From DQWO01 sp964478545 (lineage in GTDB: Bacteria > Desulfobacterota > Anaeroferrophillalia > Anaeroferrophillales > Anaeroferrophillaceae): a stretch of DNA of 45,503 nt. Shown here in pieces: positions 33,534-40,021 of this stretch (the stretch's first letter is position 1; the number at the start of each line of letters is the position of its first letter). The position numbers and the translations under genes are program-made. The stretch lies in assembly GCA_964478545.1 (NCBI GenBank), contig CAYZIS010000020.1, positions 1 through 45,503 on the forward strand. The letters are read 5' to 3'. Below the pieces are notes generated by a model, which was not told the DNA's origin, ran no database searches, and worked only from the letters and a program-made list of their open reading frames with translations.

Positions 33534-33758
33534 GGATGTTCGGGCTTGGTTCGCAGCCGTGTCTGCCCAGCCTGCCGGCAGGCACGGCGACAGGCACGGC
33601 GACAGGCACGGCGACAGGCACGGCGACAGGCACGGCGACAGGCACGGCTGAATTGGCCGCCGAACGAATCACCTGGATGGTGATTCGCGGCGGACGCCTC
33701 GGAGCCGGCCATGGACGGCCGGCGAGAATGAGTGAGAGCCATGCCGGAACATCCCGGT
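33534..33758. repeat. Palindromic element, family B, expanded by a 12-bp minisatellite
   Basis: Left end GGATGTTCGGGCTTGGTTC, right end GAGAGCCATGCCGGAACATCC in inverse orientation. It has a GAATCACC/GGTGATTC inner stem and a CCGGCCATGGACGGCCGG palindrome. The tandem array sits in the CAGGC region. An open frame across it is an artefact of the 12-bp period. Confidence 0.8.
33581..33648. repeat. 12-bp tandem repeat GGCACGGCGACA
   Basis: Five perfect, contiguous copies (33581-33640) followed by a partial sixth (GGCACGGC). A 12-bp period keeps reading frames open in all phases, which explains the spurious TGTA-repeat frame there. Probably prone to slippage. Confidence 0.95.
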
Positions 33759-33815
33759 AAATTTCTTTTGGGTTGCGGGCGCAGCCCGCCTTAGTTAGTC
33801 TATTCTTTATTTTTT

Positions 33816-34145
33816 CTACCGGCTAAATCCCCGGGGAATGCGAACCATCAACACCCCGTCGTCCATTTTCGCTTCCGCCTTTTCCGGCTGCAGGCCGGAG
33901 GGCAAAACAACTTCGCGCCGGAAAAAACCATATTCCCGCTCCATTAAATGAAAAAATCCCTTCGACAGATTCGGACGTTCATCCGGCTTTTCACATACCA
34001 GCTGTAAACGATCACCTTCGATATTAAGTTTTATCTGATCCTTTTTCACTCCCGGAAGGTCAATGTAAACAATGATATCCTCAGCGGTTTTATAGATATC
34101 AACCAAGGGAACAACATGGTACAGATGTTTGTTATCAGCAGGCAT
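33816..34145 (-). CDS. Small heat shock protein, Hsp20/alpha-crystallin family
   Basis: ATP-independent holdase. A single alpha-crystallin domain: VPLVDIYKTAEDIIVYIDLPGVKKDQIKLNIEGDRLQLVCEK, then EREYGFFRREVVLPSGLQPEKAEAKMDDGVLMVRIPR. The I-x-I tail motif after the domain is short or absent (ends RGFSR). The ATG at 34145 gives 109 residues; a start three codons upstream is possible. It lies upstream of lon on the same strand, separated by about 440 bp of repeats. Short for the family, which usually runs 130-150 residues. Confidence 0.88.
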   Translation of the reverse strand: MPADNKHLYHVVPLVDIYKTAEDIIVYIDLPGVKKDQIKLNIEGDRLQLVCEKPDERPNLSKGFFHLMEREYGFFRREVVLPSGLQPEKAEAKMDDGVLMVRIPRGFSR

Positions 34146-34224
34146 GGCTATCATCCACCATTTTACGTGAAATCAGAAATCAAGATACCACAATCGATAT
34201 TCAGAAGTTTAGTCGATTAATAAC

Positions 34225-34476
34225 CAGCGTTGCCCAGTTTGCTTTTTGCATAGTGGGTAAGGTTGTTAGCCGGCGCTGTTTCAAGCGCGACATCGTGAAG
34301 GTAGCTCGTTGCTTTTCCCAGCAAATAGAGCGTAAAAATTGACATGTTTGAGCCCGAAAGGGCGAGTTTGGCAATTTTAGCGCCATGAGCTATTGGAAAA
34401 ACAGACTGTCGAGCGTCAAAAAGCGCTGAAATCAGCGGCCGTCAACAATACGCAAGTTTCTAACCAGACACTACTG
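34225..34476 (+). repeat. MITE-like element, family A (252 bp) with 9-bp flanking duplication
   Basis: Left terminus CAGCGTTGCCCAGTTTGC, right terminus CTAACCAGACACTACTG. The flanks ATTAATAAC (34216-34224) and ATTAATAAT (34477-34485) match at 8 of 9. The interior hairpin AATTGAC...GGCAATT has one mismatch compared with other copies. It sits upstream of the Hsp20 gene. Confidence 0.83.
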
Positions 34477-34511
34477 ATTAATAATGAAATGTTACCCAAA
34501 AAGATCAAAAA

Positions 34512-34602
34512 AGAATGCGACCATGAAGGACATGAAGGTCGTGAAGATTTTTTTAAGCAAACTTCAAGTTCTTCATGCTTCAGGGTAACAACACTTTCAA
34601 CA
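34512..34602. repeat. Solo GxxExxY-type flanking repeat
   Basis: CGACCATGAAGGACATGAAGG on the left and CTTCATGCTTCAGGGTAAC on the right form an imperfect inverted pair about 85 bp across. Same type as 8153-8240 and the arms at 43991/44423. A frame at 34393-34683 across it is not a credible gene. Confidence 0.55.
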
Positions 34603-34679
34603 TACTTTATTGGTTTCGGCTACAGCAGCTTGGACCAGCTTAAATCCGAAGATATGAGCCCCAAGACAGAATGTCAACC

Positions 34680-35750
34680 CTAACACAACCCATAATGCTC
34701 TCTGATCATGGAAGAAAGTTCACTGGTCAACCGCAAAATTCTCTCAGTCCATGAAACAGGCAAAGAACCACAACCACAACTGGGAGTAATAAAACTCTGG
34801 ACCAACACGGTCTCACGGCTGAATCCCATAGCCTCCAACTTCACCACCTGGGAAATAAATCGCTGGAACAAAGATTCAGCACTCTCTTGTAAAATTGCTT
34901 CACTGGTAGGCACTATACCCCAAGCCAGATATCCTCCACGTTCAATAAACCGGTAAAGATCTTCATGGTATAAAAAAAGGTTATCTACATATTCAAAAGC
35001 ATCAAAATTAAGCACATCAACAGAGGTCTGAAGCAACAAGGACCAATCCGTATTACCGCAACAATGCACCCCGCTCAAGCCATGAACCACCGAAAAAACC
35101 TCATCCAGCATCGCCACCACGGTTTCCCGGGATAAGGGACAAAATGCGGTGCCAAAAGAAACCATATAAGGTTCATCAAAAAACATCATCACCGGCTGAT
35201 GGGGAAACAACCTCTGCAGATAGGTCTCCTGCCAGCGGGCTTTCATTGCCAGATGCTTTACCAGCACATCAGCCAGGGTCGCGTCGTAAATGATGGATTT
35301 TTTATCCGCTGTGGTTACCGTCATGCCAAAACTGATGGGGCCAGTAACCTGGCCTTTCATAATTTTGATGGACAACGGGGAACTGCTTAATAAAGACGGA
35401 ACTTCCCAAAGCCCGGCGGCAAACTTTTCACTGACCGCAAAATAATCCACCTCATCCCGAATGATTTTATCATAAAAAACTTCAAGCTGGGCCGGAAACT
35501 CATCGCTCCCGGCATCCACAAACATCTGCTTTTGCTTGACATCAATGACCATGCCCGGAAATTGTTCTGCATACTGGGCATACATGTTTTCCAAATAACT
35601 CCGATTGGGGAGCTGTGGCCAGAATGGCGCTTCTTTCAGAAATTCCATGATGGCTTCGGCAGCCTCATCAACCTGGCAGTAAGGCAGGCTGCCAATGCCC
35701 GTCGCCATGCATTGAGGTCTGAAAGGTCTTTTCACTACTTTTTTGTTCAT
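34680..35750 (-). CDS. Short MetE-like (core methionine synthase / UROD superfamily) protein
   Basis: Resembles the catalytic C-terminal half of cobalamin-independent methionine synthase, without the N-terminal half. ATGIGSLPY at 16-24, MKGQVTGPISFG at 131-142, FFDEPYM at 190-196, a zinc site HxC at His229/Cys231 (HCCGNTDW), and a further Cys325/Cys327 in SCGCGSL. At 356 residues it matches the size of core-MetE proteins, which use a methylcobamide rather than a folate donor. That donor would be plentiful here. Uroporphyrinogen decarboxylase and other corrinoid methyltransferases are related alternatives. Monocistronic, with repeats on either side. Substrate not established. Confidence 0.7.
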   Translation of the reverse strand: MNKKVVKRPFRPQCMATGIGSLPYCQVDEAAEAIMEFLKEAPFWPQLPNRSYLENMYAQYAEQFPGMVIDVKQKQMFVDAGSDEFPAQLEVFYDKIIRDEVDYFAVSEKFAAGLWEVPSLLSSSPLSIKIMKGQVTGPISFGMTVTTADKKSIIYDATLADVLVKHLAMKARWQETYLQRLFPHQPVMMFFDEPYMVSFGTAFCPLSRETVVAMLDEVFSVVHGLSGVHCCGNTDWSLLLQTSVDVLNFDAFEYVDNLFLYHEDLYRFIERGGYLAWGIVPTSEAILQESAESLFQRFISQVVKLEAMGFSRETVLVQSFITPSCGCGSLPVSWTERILRLTSELSSMIREHYGLC

Positions 35751-36096
35751 AAGTCAGGTCCTGTATGTCAGCTAGACCCTGATTGTTACCAGGGGAGGTT
35801 CTTACTTAAGGCAATAGCCACTTCACTTTTCCCTTCCCGACTTAGCATAGAAGGTAAATGAATTCAATTTTTTAGTTTTTCTAATACAGCTCCGGAATCA
35901 TCCAGCCTGGAAACGCGGAATGCTGTTCCCGACTTAACCCATGTTTAAAAAATTTTAGCAAAATTTGCCTTTTTTGGTCATTTCAGCCGAAAAAAGCTAA
36001 TGATTTCAAGGAAAATTCTGTATTTTTCATTTGCAGTGCCCCTCGGATAGGCAAAGTATTGATATTATATGAAAGTGTAGTACCCCTTGGCCTTCT
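35751..36096. other. AT-rich intergenic region upstream of the MetE-like gene
   Basis: No gene seen. On the minus strand the 80 bp before the MetE-like start holds two small hairpins (CCCCTGG...CAGGG and GGTC...GACC). I could not match them to a known SAM, SAH or cobalamin riboswitch. The distal part is A/T-rich without recognisable signals. Confidence 0.4.
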
Positions 36097-36385
36097 GAGT
36101 AACTAATTATAATATATTGAAATCATTAATCTTATGTTTATCAATATCTCACGTTTATAAAGCAATTGCCTAAGAATGTCCGGGCTTGGCTCATAGCCGT
36201 GTCTGCCGACAGGCAGGCGGCATTGCCCGCCGAACGAACCACCACGATGGTGATTCGCGGCGGGCACCTCGGAGCGGCACACGATGTGCAGCGAGAATGA
36301 GCGAGAGCCATGCCGGGACATCCTCAAGAACAATTACTTACTTTACAGATGTGTGGCCGCAGCAAGTGGACTGAAAACGCTTTTT
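36097..36385. repeat. Palindromic element, family B (inverted twin of 3232-3536)
   Basis: Inverse complement of 3232-3536, including the non-core flanks (AATTATAATATATTGAAATC and ACAGATGTGTGGCCGCAGCA). The homology therefore covers about 290 bp, well beyond the palindromic core. It has the intact GAACCACCACGATGGTGATTC centre. Confidence 0.87.
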
Positions 36386-36438
36386 AAAATTTATAACCTA
36401 TTGATTATAATAGATTTATTTTTCATGCTGTCAAACAT

Positions 36439-36557
36439 GATGCACTCGTAAAAAATCAGAATTCGAAAAATTGACTACCATATACAGGGAAATTGACACA
36501 TAAAAACACTACATGTTGTGGTTGAAAATCCGGAGCTGGACTTTTTACGAAACCATC
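36439..36557. repeat. MITE-like element, family C (119 bp) with flanking duplication
   Basis: Ends GATGCACTCGTAAAAA and TTTTTACGAAACCATC; the flanks are both AAACAT (36433-36438 and 36558-36563). It is the same length as the copy at 45325-45443 and shares TCAGAATTCG, ATTGAC, ACCATAT, GTGGT and CTGGACTTTTTACG. Confidence 0.85.
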
Positions 36558-36569
36558 AAACATGGGTTA

Positions 36570-36812
36570 CTGGAATTCCGATATAAGGAAACTTTTGCAG
36601 GATGTTCAATTGAAGTTACTTCCGGTGCGACATCGTGAGATACCGTTGTTTTTTCCGGCGAATGGAGCGCAGAAATTGACCTGTCTGAGCCCGAAAGGGC
36701 GAGTTTGGCAATTTCAGCGTAATGAGTCGTTGAAAAAACAGGTAATCGAGCGCAAAAAAGCGCTTGAAGTAACTTCAGTTGACAAAATATAGGCCTTATA
36801 TCGGAATTCCAG
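36570..36812 (+). repeat. MITE-like element with family A core but different 19-bp ends
   Basis: Perfect 19-bp terminal inverted repeats CTGGAATTCCGATATAAGG / CCTTATATCGGAATTCCAG. They are flanked by the 8-bp direct repeat ATGGGTTA (36562-36569 and 36813-36820). The interior from about 36624 to 36764 is the family A core (GCGACATCGTGAG, GAGCCCGAAAGGGCGAGTTTGG, AAGCGCTT). A second inner pair AGTTACTTC / GAAGTAACT encloses that core. Confidence 0.9.
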
Positions 36813-36922
36813 ATGGGTTAAGACTATCTTGACTTTTTATCCATTTTCCAGGCAATATCAACCGATGTGAGCAAATCCTTTCTGGAACAGTAGCCGGCAA
36901 CAACACTTGAAAGCTAAAAAAG

Positions 36923-37909
36923 ATGACCCCTCTCTTTCTCCCCCAACTGGTTAATAAACCTTTTGGTGATCCGGCCGTTTTCATGCAGATAAGGCATGAA
37001 AAAACAGCAGTTCTTTTCGACTTGGGAGACCTGTCCCGGCTGCCGGCCAAGAAATTAATGAAAATAAGCTATATTTTTGTTTCCCATTGCCACATGGATC
37101 ATTTTATTGGTTTCGATCAACTGCTACGCTGTGTTCTGGGACGGAAAAAACATATCCGTATTTTTGGACCACCGGGCATTTTACAGCATGTACGAGGGAA
37201 ACTGGCAGGATACACCTGGAACCTGGTGGAAAACTACTCCCTCTCTTTGACCATCTCTGAGATACATCCTGACCAGCACCTGTTTTCCCAAACTCTCTTC
37301 TGCCGGGATGGCTTCCAGGAACAGTCCCTTGAAAAAACCCCATTTTCCAATCATACCATCCTCTCGACACCAAATTTTTCAGTGCAGGGCGTCATTCTGG
37401 ATCACAAAATCCCCTGTGCCGCCTACAGTCTTCAGGAACCGTTCCATATCAATTTCCGCCAGAATGTTCTGGATAAAAATTCCTGGCCTCGGGGTCCCTG
37501 GCTAACGGAACTACGGAAAGCAATCCGCAACAAAATCCCTGAAAATACCTGTTTTAAGGTGGCAGGGAAAGTCTACTCCCTCCAGGAACTCACCCAATTA
37601 CTAACCATTATCACCCCTGGCCAGAAAATCGGTTATGTCACCGATATTAACGCCGGCCGGAAAAATTTTGAGTTGGTAAAAGAGTTAATCAGGGGCGGCG
37701 ATATTCTTTTCTGTGAAGCTGCCTTTCTGGATAATGATCAGCAGAAGGCCGATCAGACTTATCATTTAACCGCATCCCAGGCGGGCAGACTGGCCCAGGA
37801 AGCCCAGGTGAAAAAACTGGTTATTTTTCATTTTTCGCCTAAAAATCATGGACGTGAGCAGTTATACTACCAGGAAGCTGCCGGGACTTTCTCCGGCCAG
37901 ATTGCCTAG
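36923..37909 (+). CDS. Metallo-beta-lactamase-fold hydrolase, RNase Z-like
   Basis: Zinc-dependent hydrolase of the MBL superfamily. The signature HxHxDH is at H55, H57, D59 and H60 (SHCHMDHFIGFD). The third and later ligands probably lie in VILDHKIPCAAY, YVTDIN and IFHFSPK. YHLTASQAGRLAQEAQVKKLVIFHFSP is typical of RNase Z-type C-terminal ends. At 328 residues it is near RNase Z length, but a clear exosite arm is not obvious, so tRNA 3'-processing is only a possibility. A TTGACT/CAATAT promoter-like pair lies about 70-95 bp upstream. The ribosome site is weak. Isolated between repeat clusters. Confidence 0.8.
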   Translation: MTPLFLPQLVNKPFGDPAVFMQIRHEKTAVLFDLGDLSRLPAKKLMKISYIFVSHCHMDHFIGFDQLLRCVLGRKKHIRIFGPPGILQHVRGKLAGYTWNLVENYSLSLTISEIHPDQHLFSQTLFCRDGFQEQSLEKTPFSNHTILSTPNFSVQGVILDHKIPCAAYSLQEPFHINFRQNVLDKNSWPRGPWLTELRKAIRNKIPENTCFKVAGKVYSLQELTQLLTIITPGQKIGYVTDINAGRKNFELVKELIRGGDILFCEAAFLDNDQQKADQTYHLTASQAGRLAQEAQVKKLVIFHFSPKNHGREQLYYQEAAGTFSGQIA

Positions 37910-37978
37910 AAGCAAAAAATTTCAAGAAAGGTTGAAAAAAATTGACTGGACATTTTGCATCTGTTACAAAATATATCT

Positions 37979-38425
37979 CAACTTTCTAACTTGCGCTCAG
38001 CAGTGTCCGATATGTTTTTTGCGTTGTCTGCAATGTCGTTAACTGATGTTGTTTCAGCGCAACATCGTGAGTTACAGTTGCTTTTCCCGGCGAATAGAGC
38101 GTAAAAAATTGCCCTGTTTGAGCCCCCTAAGGGCGAGTTTGGCAATTTTAGCGTCATGAGCCGTTGGAAATGCAGGCAAACGAGCGCCAAAAAGCGCTGA
38201 GATCAGCATCAGTTAAAAGTTACGAGAACCTAACCGAACACCACTGACTTGCGCTAAAATTACTAAAAAAATTTCCAGGGATGTTCCGGCGTGGCTCTCG
38301 CTCATTCTCGCCGGCCGTCCATGACCGGCTTCCAAGGCATTGGCCGCCTGCCTGTCGGCAGACACGGCTATGAGCCAAGCCCGAACATCCTGTAATGTCC
38401 CTGGCAATGCAAGTCAGAAAGTTGA
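37979..38425. repeat. Palindromic element, family B, interrupted by a family A element
   Basis: The outer ends CTCAACTTTCTAACTTGCG and GCAAGTCAGAAAGTTGAG are inverted copies. The core GGATGTTCCGGCGTGGCTC...GAGCCAAGCCCGAACATCC lies at 38279-38391. A family A element (37998-38246) is inserted near the left end, so the family B copy was there first. Confidence 0.82.
37998..38246 (+). repeat. MITE-like element, family A (249 bp) with perfect 9-bp target-site duplication
   Basis: Ends CAGCAGTGTCCGATATG and CTAACCGAACACCACTG. ACTTGCGCT is duplicated exactly at 37989-37997 and 38247-38255. The interior hairpin is ATTGCC...GGCAAT, where the 8251 copy has GTTGCC...GGCAAC. Same 249-bp length as that copy. 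Confidence 0.92.
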
Positions 38426-38497
38426 GCCTTTAAAAAGCATATTAATCTGCAGTATACTTAAGGCTGTCTTGAAAAATATACTGGTAATTATCATCAA

Positions 38498-39079
38498 ATG
38501 ACTGGACACCAATTAACCTCAGCTCTGGCAAACTATAAATATCAGCCGCTTTCCTTTCCTGATGGGGTCAGGGCAGCGGTGCTCTGCCCTTTATTCATCC
38601 GGGAAGGAGAGGCACACCTTTTATTGATCAAACGCAGTCAGCAGTTAAAACACCACAAAGGAGAGGTGTCTTTCCCCGGTGGAGTTAAAGAAAACAGTGA
38701 CAGATCACTGCTGGAAACCTGTTTACGGGAAACCGATGAAGAAGTAGGGATTAAATCCAGAGATATAACCATTATCGGTCGCCTTGATGAAGTGGATACC
38801 ACCACCGGATTCCTGGTTTCACCTTTTTTGGGTCTGATTCCCCATCCCTATTCGTTCCAGCTTAATAATCAGGAAGTAGAGCATCTGATCACGGTACCGA
38901 TTGCCCAGTTTATTGAAACAACCAACCAGTATAATTTTTACTATTTTAACGGCCAGCGGCTTATTTCCCTGATTGCCTATCATATTAACAGCCAGGTAAT
39001 CTGGGGAGCAACCGCAAGAATTGTCGAGCAATTAATCACCATATTCCAGGAAAACCAGCTATTACCAACGGGCAGATAA
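38498..39079 (+). CDS. NUDIX hydrolase, CoA pyrophosphatase type
   Basis: Probably hydrolyses CoA or acyl-CoA derivatives to 4'-phosphopantetheine and 3',5'-ADP. The CoA-family signature LLLIKRSQQLKHHKGEVSFPGG (about 41-62) precedes the NUDIX box GGVKENSDRSLLETCLRETDEEVG (61-84), in which the REtDEE catalytic core is intact. 193 residues, as in NudL/YeaB. Start ATG in a poor ribosome-site context. A role in CoA turnover would suit an acetyl-CoA-producing cell, but this is only context. Stop followed by TTAGC-type repeats. Confidence 0.88.
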   Translation: MTGHQLTSALANYKYQPLSFPDGVRAAVLCPLFIREGEAHLLLIKRSQQLKHHKGEVSFPGGVKENSDRSLLETCLRETDEEVGIKSRDITIIGRLDEVDTTTGFLVSPFLGLIPHPYSFQLNNQEVEHLITVPIAQFIETTNQYNFYYFNGQRLISLIAYHINSQVIWGATARIVEQLITIFQENQLLPTGR

Positions 39080-39095
39080 TGTTATTTTTTCCTAG

Positions 39096-39255
39096 GTTGA
39101 GCAATTAGCGGTTAGCCATTAGCGTTTAGCTTTGAAAAACCAAAGCATTACGTTGATGAAAAATAACACCCAATGGGTGAAAGTTAGCAGTAGCCAACAT
39201 ATTGTAATCATTAAACTAATAGCTAAATGCCAATAGCTAATAGCTTAATTTAGGT
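39096..39255. repeat. TTAGC-type repeat (family D), two inverted blocks
   Basis: Left block TTGAGCAATTAGCGGTTAGC with the GAAAAACCAAAGCATTACGTT tail also seen at 939-995. Right block CTAATAGCTAAATGCCAATAGC in inverse sense. Noncoding. Confidence 0.65.
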
Positions 39256-39313
39256 TTTTGATACTGCCCTAATCACCAGATTATGTCCTACAACCTGAAG
39301 GAGGATTAACATA

Positions 39314-40021
39314 ATGCCGAGGTTACACCATCATTTTTTTATTCTAGTCCTTATCCTGGGACTCATAGTGTCTCTGCCCCTTAATGGACAGACGGCCGGT
39401 GAACCATTCAGACAATATGTGTCTGATACTCTCCGGGTGATTCCCATTCGGGCCGGCCGGGGAAGGGAATACAAAATAATGACTTTTTTACCGCCGGGCG
39501 CCGCCGTGACAAACTTTGCTGAAAAAGATGAGGAATGGGCCCGGGTAAGCTATGGTCCGAAAAAGGAAGGCTGGGTATTACAACGCTATCTGACCAACCG
39601 GAAACCAGCCTCTCTCCTGTTATCAACGGCCCAAAGACAGGTCGAAGAACTGAAGAAGAAAGTTGATGCCCTGAGCAGCACCAACCATGAATACCGCCGG
39701 GGCAATACCAGCCTGCTGTCGGAAGTCAAGAAATTAACCAAAAAAGTCAAGGCGTTGAGTCATGATTACAATACATTGAAAACCGACTCAGCCCAATTCC
39801 TGGAATTGAAAGAAAAGCATGAAACCCTGCTGAAAAAATACAAGGAAATCAAAACCGTCTATGACAACCAAAAAGATGATCAGGATCTGCTAAAACGAGC
39901 CTACACAATAAAATGGTTTTTATCCGGGGCCGCAGTCATACTGCTTGGAATTATTATTGGCATGATGATTCAGGCCCTGCGCAATCGGAAACGACGCTCT
40001 GACGGCCTGAGATTACGATGA
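39314..40021 (+). CDS. SH3-domain, coiled-coil, membrane-anchored protein (TIGR04211-like)
   Basis: Secreted and membrane-anchored protein of unknown function. Signal peptide at residues 1-28, bacterial SH3 domain at about 35-98 (LRVIPIRAGRGREYKIMTFLPPGAAVTNFAEKDEEWARVSYG...EGWVLQRYL), and coiled coil at about 105-195. A C-terminal membrane helix (WFLSGAAVILLGIIIGMMI) ends in a basic tail. The SH3 fold suggests peptidoglycan-side binding. The start is preceded by GAAGGAGGATTAAC. Its last 4 bases overlap the iorA start (ATGA), indicating coupled translation with iorA, an unexpected partner. Confidence 0.82.
   Translation: MPRLHHHFFILVLILGLIVSLPLNGQTAGEPFRQYVSDTLRVIPIRAGRGREYKIMTFLPPGAAVTNFAEKDEEWARVSYGPKKEGWVLQRYLTNRKPASLLLSTAQRQVEELKKKVDALSSTNHEYRRGNTSLLSEVKKLTKKVKALSHDYNTLKTDSAQFLELKEKHETLLKKYKEIKTVYDNQKDDQDLLKRAYTIKWFLSGAAVILLGIIIGMMIQALRNRKRRSDGLRLR

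Noticed and set aside
33581..33648. Tandem repeats as a possible CRISPR array
   Set aside because: Units are 12 bp and directly contiguous without spacers, and there are no cas genes.
33320..33760. Open frame with a TGTATGTA-type repeat, possible repetitive surface protein
   Set aside because: It is created by the 12-bp GGCACGGCGACA array, which keeps frames open in every phase. It starts inside lon on the other strand and has no credible gene context.
35751..35860. SAM or cobalamin riboswitch upstream of the MetE-like gene
   Set aside because: No recognisable SAM-I, SAH or B12-box core; only two short hairpins.
36796..37050. Minus-strand open frame overlapping the start of the MBL-fold gene
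   Set aside because: It overlaps a protein with clear catalytic motifs and shows no recognisable features.
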